NCBI GenBank assembly: GCA_022820435.1 | Contig: JAJEFL010000137.1 | Span: 1-41,521, forward strand | From: Bin80 sp022820435 | GTDB lineage: Bacteria > Bacteroidota > Rhodothermia > Rhodothermales > Bin80 | Direction: 5' to 3' | Length of the DNA stretch: 41,521 nt | Shown here: in pieces, positions 18,465 through 28,104 of the stretch | Layout: each line of letters opens with the position of its first letter | Position numbering within the stretch: the stretch's first letter is position 1 | Made by a program: the position numbers and the translations under genes | The notes under the pieces: generated by a model | Databases searched by the model: none | What the model was told of the DNA's origin: nothing | The model's input: the letters and a program-made list of their open reading frames with translations, nothing else

Positions 18465-19256
18465 TCACGGATGGTCTAACAAACTTCGGACGGTTTGTGA
18501 ACGATCTTGAAAATAGCGGGCAAGTTCCACATAATCCGAAGGCGACAATTCTTCTGCGCGGCACCGCCGCCACCGATCTGGAATCTCTGCGGCCCACTGG
18601 CGGAGGCTGTTTCGAAGAACCTTCCTTCGCATACCAAATCCCGCACGCACAACGGCATGCAGCAGCCCCGCATCCACATCTGGAGTTTGTATCCCTTCAA
18701 AATTAAGTCGGATAACCGTGCTCTCCACCGCCGGTTTGGGCTCAAATACATTGCGACTCACCTTAAATAATATACTTGGGCGGGCGTACAACTGTGCAAA
18801 CACACTTGGAATTCCATAGGCCTTCGTACGAGGCGGGGCCACAATTCGCTCCGCAACTTCTTTTTGAACCATCAGAACTGCCTGATTGACAACGCCATGT
18901 GCCGCCAGTAACCCAAACAGGATGGGGCTGCTGATATTGTAGGGCAAATTGCCGATAATGTATAGCGGCAGATCCCCCAGGCTTTGCCAGTTCACCTCAA
19001 GTACATCTGCCCGGCGCACATTCAGATCCGGAAAACGCGCCTGCAGATGTGTGACTGCCCGGGAATCGATCTCAATTGCTTCAAAATTTTCATAGCGTTC
19101 CTGCAGGGGGCCCGTCAAAGCACCGACTCCCGGACCGATTTCCACCACATGTGCATCCGGCGGTGCATTCAGCGCCCCCACAATACGGCGGGCCGTATTG
19201 GGATCATTCAGGAAATGCTGCCCGAGGCTCTTTTTGGGAAGAATCGATGACTTCAC
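18465..19256 (-). CDS. rsmA: 16S rRNA dimethyladenosine transferase
   Basis: A 263-residue SAM-dependent methyltransferase that dimethylates two adjacent adenines near the 3' end of 16S rRNA, a late step in small-subunit assembly. KKSLGQHFLNDPNTA at the N-terminus is the family hallmark. IGPGVGALTGPL is the SAM-binding loop, and IGNLPYNISSPI is the NLPY catalytic motif. The small C-terminal helical domain is present (RKVLRNSLRQW). The start is GTG at 19256; no ATG exists between the upstream stop and the KKSLGQHF motif. The gene lies 14 bases after the VWA gene and 4 bases before mgtE. Confidence 0.96.
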   Translation of the reverse strand: MKSSILPKKSLGQHFLNDPNTARRIVGALNAPPDAHVVEIGPGVGALTGPLQERYENFEAIEIDSRAVTHLQARFPDLNVRRADVLEVNWQSLGDLPLYIIGNLPYNISSPILFGLLAAHGVVNQAVLMVQKEVAERIVAPPRTKAYGIPSVFAQLYARPSILFKVSRNVFEPKPAVESTVIRLNFEGIQTPDVDAGLLHAVVRAGFGMRRKVLRNSLRQWAAEIPDRWRRCRAEELSPSDYVELARYFQDRSQTVRSLLDHP

Positions 19257-19270
19257 GATACCTGCCCCTC

Positions 19271-20371
19271 CTAATGCAGATACTTGCGGCGGTTGCGCAC
19301 ATAATCTTCAAACAGAAATTCCCCCAGATTACCCAGGTCGGCATAGTACGCCCGCCCGTGATTGGCATCCGTGAGCTGTCGCACAAACCCCTGCAGGTAG
19401 GGATCTCTTGCGATCATAAAGGTGGTAATGGTGATCCCCTCCCGCCTGCAGATGACGGCTTCATCCAGCACCTTGTTCACAATTTTCCGATCCAGCCCAA
19501 AAACATTCTTGTAGAGTTTCCCCTGCTCAAAATGACAGCTCGGCTTCCCGTCGGTAATCATAAAAATCTGTTTATTCCGGTTTTTGCGCCGGCGAAGGAT
19601 TTCGCGCGCACGCTGCAGCCCGGCATGTGTATTTGTATGGTACGGCCCTACCTGCAGATAGGGTAAATCCTTAATGGACACCTCCCATGCATCATCCCCA
19701 AAGGCCACAATGTCAAGCGTATCCTTTGCATAGCGGCGCAGGATCAGTTCTGCGAGGGCCATGGCTGTTTTCCTGGCCGGTGTGATCCGATCCTCGCCAT
19801 ACAGAATCATCGAGTGGCTGAGATCAATCATCAGCACGGTCGATTGATTCGACGGATGATCGGTCTCATGCACCACATAATCCTCTTCCATTAACGACCA
19901 GTCCCCGATCCCGCCGCGACGATAGGAATTCGAGAGGGTATCGGTTACATTCAACAGGTGTGGATCATCGCCGAACCGCCAGGGTCTGGTTTCGGGCAGG
20001 CGTTCCTCTCCAACACCTTCGTAGGGGGTTCGGTGCTGTCCTTTACCGGCTTTGCGGAGTTGCCGAAAAATTTCCTCCAGAGATCGATCCCGCAGACTGC
20101 GTTCGGTCTTGGCGGTCATCTGCAGCGTCCCCCGCAGATCCTCTTTCAGATATCCTCTTGCTTTCAACTCCTCAATAAAATCCCCCATTCCCGACTCTGG
20201 ATCCGTCAGATTATACCGCTGATCCAACTGGGTCAGCCAGTGGAGTGCTTCGGTCGCATCACCTGCCGTGAACTGAAGCAGTTGCTGGAACAAATCCAGC
20301 AACTGTTCAAACGTGGTGGGCTTTCCACCATGTTTCGCTTCATCCCATTCCACATATTTATAGGGAATCAT
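19271..20371 (-). CDS. VWA-domain protein
   Basis: A 366-residue soluble protein. The N-terminal half (1-170) is helical with no recognised domain, and includes FEQLLDLFQQLLQF and an Arg/Lys-rich segment. The C-terminal half is a von Willebrand factor A domain: MIDLSHSM near residue 183 gives the DxSxS metal-binding site, followed by a Thr in a THAGLQRAR context and IFMITDGKPS, the third metal-binding loop. Such proteins often work as substrate adaptors for MoxR-type AAA+ ATPases in metal insertion or complex assembly. No MoxR gene is adjacent, so that role is only inferred. ATG 20371 is preceded by the gene-poor region and this gene opens the minus-strand run. Confidence 0.88.
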   Translation of the reverse strand: MIPYKYVEWDEAKHGGKPTTFEQLLDLFQQLLQFTAGDATEALHWLTQLDQRYNLTDPESGMGDFIEELKARGYLKEDLRGTLQMTAKTERSLRDRSLEEIFRQLRKAGKGQHRTPYEGVGEERLPETRPWRFGDDPHLLNVTDTLSNSYRRGGIGDWSLMEEDYVVHETDHPSNQSTVLMIDLSHSMILYGEDRITPARKTAMALAELILRRYAKDTLDIVAFGDDAWEVSIKDLPYLQVGPYHTNTHAGLQRAREILRRRKNRNKQIFMITDGKPSCHFEQGKLYKNVFGLDRKIVNKVLDEAVICRREGITITTFMIARDPYLQGFVRQLTDANHGRAYYADLGNLGEFLFEDYVRNRRKYLH

Positions 20372-21084
20372 TGCACACGGCCTCTATCTTTTATCCAAGA
20401 CATTTCAAGCATGAACATGCGTATTCGAGGAGGAGATTCAAGAGAATCTGACAGCATACTTTGACACGGTGGACGGCTTGGGGTTCCCTGTAAATGCACT
20501 CCGGCCCGGCTGCCTCTTTCACAACCAGCGTCATTTTCTGCTCCATACAACGGATGATCCGAATCAATGATCACGATTTCTGGACATTTAGGAAAGCGGG
20601 GGGCGACCATCTTTGATCTCAACGCCTTCGCGGGCACAAGGGAAGCACCTGCTGCATGGATACAACTTCGTCCTGCGCAGTGTCTAACGTCCGCAACTTT
20701 CCCATGCGGCGGTCTGCCATTCCGGCAAGACTTCCATCAGTTTACCGGTGGGATCATGAAGATTGCGATGCCTCCGCAGGGGGCATCTTCGGTCTTGTCC
20801 GCTCTACCGACTCAGAGGATGGTGCAAGGGAACTTTGATCGATCAGTAATGAAAGAACCTGGCACCATGGCGCATTTGCCGCACGGAAACACTATAAAAC
20901 CACCGGTCGTCCCGATACGGTTCGGCAATTTTAGGGCAACCTGACGCAGGGAGCCTGCCGTCGTGCTGAAACCATCTGCGAATTTGGAACATTTCCAAAA
21001 GAAATCCGAATGAACCGCGGTTTTCCCGGTGTGTGCACAATTATGCTGTACCGCCGTACAAGAGCCGATCCAAGTCGAATATCC
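20372..21084. other. Gene-poor gap with one possible decayed reading frame
   Basis: Over 700 bases separate the divergent VWA gene and ispG. The most protein-like stretch is a 51-codon plus-strand frame, 20415-20570, reading YFDTVDGLGFPVNALRPG, then stopped by TGA. Further protein-like pieces appear in other plus frames, such as KHLLHGYNFVLRSV (about 20643-20684). No piece matches a family I know. This may be a degraded gene or a long regulatory region; it must also hold the promoters of both flanking operons. Confidence 0.35.
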
Positions 21085-22176
21085 ATGCAGCGCCCTAGAA
21101 GAGATTCCCGCCCCGTTCAGGTAGGTCCGATCCAGATCGGCGGACACGCACCGATTGCGGTTCAATCCATGACCGTATCCAAAACCCATGATGTCGAGAA
21201 GACACTCCATGAGATCAACCAGTTGACCGAAGCGGGCGCGGATATTGTTCGTGTTGCCGTACCGCGACCGGAAGATGCAGAGGCACTCCCCGACATTGTA
21301 CAGGGGGCCGATGTGCCCATTGTGGCAGATATTCACTTTAACCACACATATGCACTGAAAGCCATTGAGGCGGGGATTGCAAAGGTTCGCATCAACCCGG
21401 GCAATATCGGAAAAGAAGCATGGGAACGAGAAGTGCTTCTGGCCGCCAAAGAAGCTGGAATTCCCATCCGTATCGGCGTAAACAGCGGCTCCCTGGAACG
21501 GGATATCCTGGATAAATATGGCTATCCTCAACCCGAAGCCCTTTTGGAGAGCGCCCTGCGACATGTCGAAATTTGCACTCGTCATGGATTTGAGGACATT
21601 GTTATCTCTGTGAAGCACTCCGATGTTTTCTTTATGATTCAGGCCTATCGCCTTCTGGCAGAACGGACAGACTTCCCCCTGCATCTAGGGGTCACCGAGT
21701 CCGGCTCCTTCAAGGTGGGCACCATCAAAAGTTCAATTGGGATCGGCGCCTTGCTGGCAGACGGGATCGGGGATACAATCCGTGTTTCTCTGGCAACCGA
21801 TTCGGTCAAGGAAGTGGAAACCGCACATAACATTCTCAAATCGCTCCGACTCGGACGACCCGGTGTAAACATCATTGCGTGTCCCACCTGCGGCCGTCTG
21901 AATGGAGATCTCTTCTCTATTGTGGAGGAAGTGGAAACGGCGGTCAATGCCCGCAAATTTGAGAAGGATGTGACCGTGGCTCTGATGGGCTGCGCCGTAA
22001 ATGGCCCCGGGGAGGCACAGGGCGCGGACCTGGGCATCTCGCTGGGACGCGGCCGGGCGCACCTCTTCAAGCAGGGAAAGGTGATCGGCACCATCCCGGA
22101 GACCAAAATCGTAGATACGGTTCTAGAGGCAATTGAAGCCTGGGAGCCCGCAGAAGATACCGAGACGGCCTCGTAG
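21085..22176 (+). CDS. ispG: 4-hydroxy-3-methylbut-2-enyl diphosphate synthase
   Basis: A 363-residue Fe-S enzyme of the MEP isoprenoid pathway that converts ME-cPP to HMBPP. PIQIGGHAPIAVQSMTVSKTHD opens the TIM-barrel domain in the usual way. IVADIHFNHTYA and KVRINPGNIG are barrel motifs. The three cluster ligands are two cysteines in IACPTCGRLNGD and one in LMGCAVNGPGEA. This is the short bacterial form without the extra A* domain. I start at ATG 21085 (MQRPRRDSRPV); upstream ATGs at 21010 and 21043 would add low-complexity residues. The last residues (EDTETAS) are a disordered tail. The A-type Fe-S carrier in the same window is a plausible cluster donor. Confidence 0.94.
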   Translation: MQRPRRDSRPVQVGPIQIGGHAPIAVQSMTVSKTHDVEKTLHEINQLTEAGADIVRVAVPRPEDAEALPDIVQGADVPIVADIHFNHTYALKAIEAGIAKVRINPGNIGKEAWEREVLLAAKEAGIPIRIGVNSGSLERDILDKYGYPQPEALLESALRHVEICTRHGFEDIVISVKHSDVFFMIQAYRLLAERTDFPLHLGVTESGSFKVGTIKSSIGIGALLADGIGDTIRVSLATDSVKEVETAHNILKSLRLGRPGVNIIACPTCGRLNGDLFSIVEEVETAVNARKFEKDVTVALMGCAVNGPGEAQGADLGISLGRGRAHLFKQGKVIGTIPETKIVDTVLEAIEAWEPAEDTETAS

Positions 22177-22224
22177 GTGCTGCATTCAAGTTTGTGAAGC
22201 AATCTGAGTTTGCTCCACAACGGA

Positions 22225-22866
22225 TCAATAGTAGTCAGACTGCCTTGGCCCGAAAGGGAGTTTCCCGCGCCAGTAGGTGATCAATAAGAATCCAGTCGCC
22301 ATGCCGGCCAGATGTGCCATATTGGCAATCCCCGGCTGCAGACCGGAGGTTGCAAAGAAGAGTTCCAGAACGCCGTAACCGATGACAAAATACTTGGCTT
22401 TGATCGGAATTGGCGGAAAGAGCAACATGATGCGCTGCTCGGGGAACATCATCCCAAACGCAAGAAGGATCCCGAATACTCCGCCGGATGCCCCAATGGT
22501 CGGATAGATTCCCCCCGTCACTGAAGCGACCGCAAGCTGGGCAAGGGCGGCTCCTGCGACGCAGACTCCGTAATAGATCAAAAACCGTCTGGACCCCCAT
22601 GTATTCTCAATCTGTGCACCAAACATCCAAAGTGCAAACATATTAAAGAACAGATGCCCAATCCCTCCATGCAGAAAACTGTAGGATACCAGTTGCCAGA
22701 TCTGAAAAAATCCGCTAAATAGCGGCCATAATCCAAACCAGGTCACCAGTACGTTGTTCGCAAGCCACTGCCCCAGAAAAACGAGTACGTTGATGATGAG
22801 AAGGTTCTTGATTACCGGGGGAAAAGCGCCAAACCCTCCAAAACCTCCATATGAATAATAGGACAT
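22225..22866 (-). CDS. Rhomboid family intramembrane serine protease
   Basis: A 213-residue membrane protein with about six helices. The catalytic Ser is near residue 127 in GASGGVFG and the catalytic His near 185 in MAHLAGMATG. The loop after the first helices carries HGGIGHLFFNMFALWMFG, matching the rhomboid HxxxHxxxN signature. The protease cuts membrane helices of client proteins; the clients here are unknown. The short N-terminus is Gly/Tyr-rich (MSYYSYGGFGGFGAFPP). I prefer ATG 22866; an ATG at 22899 would add 11 polar residues. It reads the same way as sppA, 140 bases downstream of it, so two membrane proteases may form a unit. Convergent with ispG across 48 bases. Confidence 0.93.
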   Translation of the reverse strand: MSYYSYGGFGGFGAFPPVIKNLLIINVLVFLGQWLANNVLVTWFGLWPLFSGFFQIWQLVSYSFLHGGIGHLFFNMFALWMFGAQIENTWGSRRFLIYYGVCVAGAALAQLAVASVTGGIYPTIGASGGVFGILLAFGMMFPEQRIMLLFPPIPIKAKYFVIGYGVLELFFATSGLQPGIANMAHLAGMATGFLLITYWRGKLPFGPRQSDYY

Positions 22867-23006
22867 CGTTACAAACTTGCCGATTCTTGATGATAGCACA
22901 CAGGAGGATATCTCACAGTCCTGCGTTTTTCACTGAAATCGCATAAAAGTTTCATTTCCGGGAAGAGCACACGCAGCCAGACGCAAAATAGCGGGATCCG
23001 TGTGAA

Positions 23007-24782
23007 TCAGTTGTAGTCTTTCAAATCCAGCGGCAGGCGGGCAATCGGAACTCCCTGTAACTGCACCGCCTCTTCAATCAGACGGGCTTCCGCACGAAGC
23101 TGCGCTTCAATCGGGGACTCGATAAAGGAACGGATCTGTACCAGAAAGAGATCCAGGTACTGATCCATCAGGGTCTCGGGGACGGGCAATCGCCGGATCC
23201 CGTAGGAATCTTCCTCCAGATTCACCATCTCAGCCGCAAGTGCAATGGCATCATCAAGGCTGCCAAGCTGATCCACCAGCCCGGCTTCCAGAGCTGCCTC
23301 CCCCGTCCAGATCCGGCCCTGCGCAACTTCATGAACCTCTTCCACCGACATGCCCCGATTTCCTGACACACGCTCAAGAAACATCGCATAGGTTTCGTTC
23401 AGAGAGCGCTCAAACAGTGCACGCTCCGAAGGGCGGAGCGGACGCATCCCGGAAAACATATCCGCATAGGCACTCGTGGCCACCTGATCGGAGGTGATTC
23501 CCAATTTCGTGTCCAGCATCCGGCCAATACTGAAGTGCATGCCGTAGACCCCGATGGATCCGGTCAGCGTATGGGGCGACGCGATGATCGTATCGCCTGC
23601 CGTTGCGAGCCAGTACCCCCCGGATGCAGCAAGATCCCCCATGGAAATCACCACCGGCTTTTGTTCAGTCGTCTCCTTGACTGCCTGCCACATGGACTCG
23701 CTGGCCGTTGCACTGCCGCCAGGCGAGTCAATCCGCAGAACCACCGCCTTCACCCGATCATCCTCCCGAAATTTTTTCATCGTTTTCACAAAGCTGGCGG
23801 CCCCTAGAATCCCATTTAACTCGCTGCTGTTACCGCTCATAATTGTACCTGATGCACTCATGATACCAATCATGTCGTCATGGCCGGACGACTGGCCTGC
23901 CATCGAGGGAGCGTAGCGGGACAGGTTGCGGGTATTCAATTTGCCCTCAAGCCCCGTCAATGCACGGATACGAGATTCCACCTCTTCATTCTGCAATAAT
24001 CCGTCAAGAAGTCCGGATGCATGCGCATCTTCGGTCGTCAGCAGTTCGCCCGCCTCCATCAGGTTTTCCACTTCATCTACACTCATATCCCGCACCTGTG
24101 CGATGGTAGTCGTCATAAGGTCATTCCAGTTTTCAAGGACTGCCGCTAGCTGCTCCCGATTTTCACTGGACATACTTTCACGCGTATAGGGTTCAATCCC
24201 TCCCTTGTAGGCCCCGGCCCGTAAGACCGTTGGTTCGATATTCAGTTTGTCCAGAAGCCCTTTATAAAAGGATACACCCAGATAAAAGCCGTTAAATTCA
24301 AAGAAGGCCCTTGGTGAGGCATAGATGCTGTCCGCAGCTGTTGCAAGAAAGTAGTCCGATTCGCGCATTGTAAAATCTCCCGATGCAGAGGCTATAACCG
24401 GTTTTCCACTCCCTTTAAATTCAAGCAGGGACTGTCGAATCTCCAGAAGAGTTGGCCATCCTGCAATGATTCCCTGCGGCTTCAACCACACCGCTTCAAC
24501 CCGGTCATCGGTTGCCGCACGCTTGAGTCCGTCCCGAATCTGATTTAGGCTCTGGGGTTGTGGAAGATCGAATAAATCATAGATCGGATCCGTTACCGCC
24601 GTCTCCTGGATAGGACCTGATAACTGCAGCATCAGTACCGATTCGGATCCAATCGGTGCCTCGCTCGTGGATACGGCCGATGCAAAGATTCCCGCCATAA
24701 TCAGGAACCCAAGAAAAACCAGTACCCCAACGGCGATGAGTGAACCAAGAATACTGGCAATGAGAGTCGAGAAGAAACGCAT
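23007..24782 (-). CDS. sppA: Signal peptide peptidase SppA, 67K type
   Basis: A 591-residue membrane-anchored serine protease that degrades cleaved signal peptides. ATG 24782 starts MRFFSTLIASILGSL, a clear N-terminal membrane anchor; the frame is open upstream to GTG-type starts but these add residues with no features. Two S49 domains are present as in E. coli SppA: the N-terminal one carries the candidate catalytic Lys near 193 in RAGAYKGGIEPY, the C-terminal one carries the candidate Ser near 387 in GDLAASGGYW. The Lys-Ser distance (about 194) is close to that of the E. coli enzyme. Divergent from hrcA with 176 bases between starts. Confidence 0.94.
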   Translation of the reverse strand: MRFFSTLIASILGSLIAVGVLVFLGFLIMAGIFASAVSTSEAPIGSESVLMLQLSGPIQETAVTDPIYDLFDLPQPQSLNQIRDGLKRAATDDRVEAVWLKPQGIIAGWPTLLEIRQSLLEFKGSGKPVIASASGDFTMRESDYFLATAADSIYASPRAFFEFNGFYLGVSFYKGLLDKLNIEPTVLRAGAYKGGIEPYTRESMSSENREQLAAVLENWNDLMTTTIAQVRDMSVDEVENLMEAGELLTTEDAHASGLLDGLLQNEEVESRIRALTGLEGKLNTRNLSRYAPSMAGQSSGHDDMIGIMSASGTIMSGNSSELNGILGAASFVKTMKKFREDDRVKAVVLRIDSPGGSATASESMWQAVKETTEQKPVVISMGDLAASGGYWLATAGDTIIASPHTLTGSIGVYGMHFSIGRMLDTKLGITSDQVATSAYADMFSGMRPLRPSERALFERSLNETYAMFLERVSGNRGMSVEEVHEVAQGRIWTGEAALEAGLVDQLGSLDDAIALAAEMVNLEEDSYGIRRLPVPETLMDQYLDLFLVQIRSFIESPIEAQLRAEARLIEEAVQLQGVPIARLPLDLKDYN

Positions 24783-24958
24783 GGGATTTATGAAAGTAGA
24801 GAGGGAGATACGCTGGAAACGGCCAACGGTTGCGCACGCTGGAAACGGCATGCGAACCAGACTGTCCCCAAATGAGTTTGACCGGACATAATGACCGTTA
24901 TTTTCCAACTGGTTTGTACTTTGTGAATGCGGCAGGAATTTTGTGACTGGGACCACCG

Positions 24959-26065
24959 ATGAGTCAGCGCAGACCTACATATCAGGGGATTGAATCCCCC
25001 GCATTAACAGATCGTGAGCGTGCGATTCTGCGTTTGGTTGTGCGTAATTTTATTGCAACTGCAGGGCCGGTGGGATCCCGTAAACTGGCCCGGCAATCCT
25101 CTCTTGGCCTGAGTGCTGCCACCGTTCGCAATACCATGTCGGATCTGGAAGAACTGGGATACCTCAGACACCGGCACCGCTCCTCCGGGCGTATGCCGAC
25201 CGAACTGGGATACCGTGCATTTGTCAATGAACTGATGGAGACTCCAGAACTGTCCGCAGAGGAGCAGCAATTACTCAATGAACGACTGGATCGGCTCATG
25301 GGAGATGCCGATACCCTCTTCCAGGAGACATCCCGCCTGCTCGGGGTGATGTCCAACCTTCTAGGGGTTGTGCTCAGCCCGAAAATTTCAACGGGTGTAC
25401 TGGAGCGGCTGGATGTCGTGCAGTTGTCCGAATCCAACATCATGATCGTCATCAGCGTGCGGAGCCTGCTGGTGAAGACGATTGTTTATGAGACGAATAT
25501 GGAGATCCAGCGTGAAGATCTGGACCGGGTTGTCTCAATTTTGAATGAACGACTGGCAGGGTTGCGACTGGAAGAAATCAGGCAAAACTATGGAGCACGG
25601 ACCCGAGACCTTGACCATGACCCAACCGGGATTGTGCAGTTGATCCTCAATGAATCCGCAGTACTGTTCAGTGACCCCGTCAGAGGCAGGCTCACGCACT
25701 CAGGAACACCCGGGCTCCTCGCACAGCCGGAATTTCAGAGCACCAGCAAAGTACGACAACTTATGAATCTCATTGAGAATGAGGGATATGTGGTCCAACT
25801 CTTTGATCAGGCACCCGGCAGTCAACTGCAGACCAATCACTGGGTCTCCGTAGGGATTGGCAGTGAGATTCAGGATGAGACGGTCAATCCCTACTCAATT
25901 GTAACTGCACGGTATAACGTAGGCCAGAGCACGGGAACGGTTGGCTTGCTTGGCCCGATGCGCATGGATTATGGCCGTGCAATCTCGCTCGTAGAAACGA
26001 TGGCTTCACTGCTGGATCGACCCGCCATCACAGGTTCAAGACAACAGGTACATACGAATGTCTGA
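24959..26065 (+). CDS. hrcA: Heat-inducible transcription repressor HrcA
   Basis: A 368-residue repressor of class I heat-shock genes. The N-terminus is a winged helix: LTDRERAILRLVVRNFIATA, GPVGSRKLARQSSLGLSAATVRNTMSDLEELGYL-like region, and HRSSGRMPTELGYRAFV, all close to family consensus. The rest is the GAF-like and insert domain (VVLSPKISTGVLERLDVV; TVGLLGPMRMDYGRAI). In known systems it binds CIRCE inverted repeats and needs GroEL to fold. I do not see a standard CIRCE (TTAGCACTC-N9-GAGTGCTAA) in the 176 bases upstream or elsewhere in the window, so the operator may have diverged. A TACTTTG element at 24917-24923 resembles the Bacteroidota -7 box loosely. Overlaps grpE by 8 bases. Confidence 0.95.
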   Translation: MSQRRPTYQGIESPALTDRERAILRLVVRNFIATAGPVGSRKLARQSSLGLSAATVRNTMSDLEELGYLRHRHRSSGRMPTELGYRAFVNELMETPELSAEEQQLLNERLDRLMGDADTLFQETSRLLGVMSNLLGVVLSPKISTGVLERLDVVQLSESNIMIVISVRSLLVKTIVYETNMEIQREDLDRVVSILNERLAGLRLEEIRQNYGARTRDLDHDPTGIVQLILNESAVLFSDPVRGRLTHSGTPGLLAQPEFQSTSKVRQLMNLIENEGYVVQLFDQAPGSQLQTNHWVSVGIGSEIQDETVNPYSIVTARYNVGQSTGTVGLLGPMRMDYGRAISLVETMASLLDRPAITGSRQQVHTNV

Positions 26066-26678
26066 AAAAATTTCAGAGGAACAAGACGAATCCCTTGGGG
26101 GATCCCAATCCACCGAGACCGTTGAAGATGCGTCTCAAAATGGAAATGAATCTATCCCGGAAATGGAATCCCCACAGGATCCCCTGGCACAATGCGCCGA
26201 GGAATTGGCGGCGGAGAAAGATCAGAGGCTCCGGTTTGCGGCCGAGTTTGCAAACTACCGCCGACGTATGGAGAATCAGCGTACTGACTGGACACTCCGT
26301 GCTCAGGCCGGTGTACTCCGAACCCTGCTGCCCATTCTGGATGATCTGGAACGGTCTCTGACTGTGGCGGAGGAAGCCAAATCCGAAGACATTGCATTTC
26401 AATCCCTGCAGTCCGGTGTTCGACTCGTACGTGAGAATTTTGTCAGCGAACTGGAAAAGTTAGGACTCAAGCGTATCCAAACCGTGGGGACAGTTTTTGA
26501 TGAGCATCTGCATGAGGCGGTCGGACAGGCACCTGCCCCCCAAGGCGAAGAAGATGGGCACATCCTGTACGAAAGTCAGGCAGGATATTGTCTGAGAGAA
26601 CTGGTGCTCCGGCATGCAAAGGTGATTGTGGGGATTGCTCCTGCATCCACGATTCCCGCGGAAGCGGATGTACAATGA
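26058..26678 (+). CDS. grpE: GrpE nucleotide exchange factor
   Basis: A 206-residue co-chaperone that releases ADP from DnaK. Residues 1-45 are acidic and disordered; a coiled coil follows (CAEELAAEKDQRLRFAAEFANYRRR), and the C-terminal beta domain includes GVLRTLLPILDDLERSL, GLKRIQTVGTVFDEHLHEAV and VIVGI near the end, all canonical. It begins inside hrcA and its TGA overlaps the dnaJ ATG (ATGA), which indicates translational coupling through the whole operon. dnaK itself is not in the operon nor in the window. Confidence 0.96.
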   Translation: MSEKISEEQDESLGGSQSTETVEDASQNGNESIPEMESPQDPLAQCAEELAAEKDQRLRFAAEFANYRRRMENQRTDWTLRAQAGVLRTLLPILDDLERSLTVAEEAKSEDIAFQSLQSGVRLVRENFVSELEKLGLKRIQTVGTVFDEHLHEAVGQAPAPQGEEDGHILYESQAGYCLRELVLRHAKVIVGIAPASTIPAEADVQ

Positions 26679-27829
26679 GTGACTACTACGAAGTCCTGGG
26701 GATAAGCCGCGACGCATCCGCAGAAGAAATAAAGAAAGCCTATCGCAAGAAGGCGCTCAAGAATCATCCGGACCGGAATCCGGGAGATAAGGCGGCTGAA
26801 TCCCGCTTTAAAGAGGCCGCGGTTGCGTACGAGGTGCTGAGTGATGAAAAGAAGCGTGAAATTTATGATCGCTACGGCGAAGCAGGCCTGCGCGGGGCCG
26901 GGGGAGGGGGGCAATCCGGATTTACCGATGTAAACGATATTTTCAGTGCGTTCAGTGACATCTTTGGGAACTCGGCAGGAGGAGCATTTGACAGTTTCTT
27001 TGGTGGAAGACGGCAGCGAACCCGAGAACGGGGACAGCCCGGGGGAACCATTGCACAGCAACTGCCCCTGACGCTGGAAGAAATCGCAGACGGAACCGAA
27101 AAGCGTGTTAAAGTGCACCGAATGACTGCATGCCGGACCTGTGCGGGGAGTGGGGCAAAGGGGGGGGCTAGTCAATTAAAAACATGCACCACCTGTAATG
27201 GGTCTGGGGAAGAGCGTCATGTACGACAGACCCCAATGGGACAGTTCATGAGCGTGTCCGAGTGCAGCAGGTGCCGGGGCGAAGGGCGGCTGATTGAGGA
27301 TAAATGTCCAGAATGCCGGGGACAGGGACGCCTTGATGGAGAATCCTCTATCAAGGTGAAAGTGCCGGCCGGTGTAGAGGACGGAATGGTCATCAACCTG
27401 CGCGGACAGGGACATGCCGGGGCGCGAGGAGGCCGGCCAGGCGATCTGCGGATTGAGATCCGTGAGAAGGCACATGAGCACTTTATCCGCAGAGGCAGTG
27501 ATTTGATTTACAATATGGAGATTTCTTTTCCCGATGCAGCACTGGGAACAGACATTGAGATACCCACTCTCACAGGGCGGGCAAGCATCACAATCGCTCC
27601 AGGAACCCAGTCTGGAAAGGTCCTGCGGATGCAGGGACGGGGACTGGGGCAACTCCGAAGCAACCGAAAAGGAGATCAACTCGTCCGCATTCGGGTATGG
27701 ACCCCGCAGAATCTCTCCGCATCCGACAAAAAAGCATTGGAAAAATTACGCGAATCCGAGACATTTCAGCCGGAGCAGACAGATAAAAATAAATCGTTCT
27801 TCTCAAAAGTAAAGGATGCCTTTGTGTAG
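26675..27829 (+). CDS. dnaJ: DnaJ (Hsp40) co-chaperone
   Basis: A 384-residue type I J-protein that brings substrates to DnaK and stimulates its ATPase. The J domain has HPD at residues 31-33. The Gly-rich linker (GAGGGGQSGF) is followed by the G/F region, then four zinc-binding repeats: CRTCAGSG, CTTCNGSG, CSRCRGEG and CPECRGQG, all complete. The client-binding C-terminal domains follow (KVKVPAGVEDGMVINLRGQG). ATG 26675 overlaps the grpE stop by four bases; the frame continues upstream but that part is a grpE shadow. The gene ends the hrcA-grpE-dnaJ operon. The 275 bases after the stop show no convincing terminator. Confidence 0.97.
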   Translation: MSDYYEVLGISRDASAEEIKKAYRKKALKNHPDRNPGDKAAESRFKEAAVAYEVLSDEKKREIYDRYGEAGLRGAGGGGQSGFTDVNDIFSAFSDIFGNSAGGAFDSFFGGRRQRTRERGQPGGTIAQQLPLTLEEIADGTEKRVKVHRMTACRTCAGSGAKGGASQLKTCTTCNGSGEERHVRQTPMGQFMSVSECSRCRGEGRLIEDKCPECRGQGRLDGESSIKVKVPAGVEDGMVINLRGQGHAGARGGRPGDLRIEIREKAHEHFIRRGSDLIYNMEISFPDAALGTDIEIPTLTGRASITIAPGTQSGKVLRMQGRGLGQLRSNRKGDQLVRIRVWTPQNLSASDKKALEKLRESETFQPEQTDKNKSFFSKVKDAFV

Positions 27830-28104
27830 CGGAATAAGCAGAGCAGGCGAATGAACGGGACCCGCTGACATCCTGAACGTACTTTAGAACCGGAGGCATT
27901 CTTCTTACCTGCCTGAGGAGCGGGAGCCTCGCTGGAAAATTCCTTTCTGTTCGCGTTGTTGTGCGGCATGGGGAAGATCCTGTCAATGCATAGTTCAGTC
28001 AGACACGGTCGTACTCCATGATGTATACGGGAGTGACGTTCCGCAGACAAAGTGGGAACCACTTCCCTGAAAGCGCATAGCATTCCAATCAGGTTTATGT
28101 GATT

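Noticed and set aside
20812..21684. 290-codon minus-strand frame overlapping ispG and the gap before it
   Set aside because: Most of it is antisense to the conserved ispG gene, and the part in the gap shows no recognisable domain.
22177..22224. AGCAA/TTGCT inverted repeat between ispG and the rhomboid gene as a terminator
   Set aside because: Only five pairs and no T-run; too weak to call.
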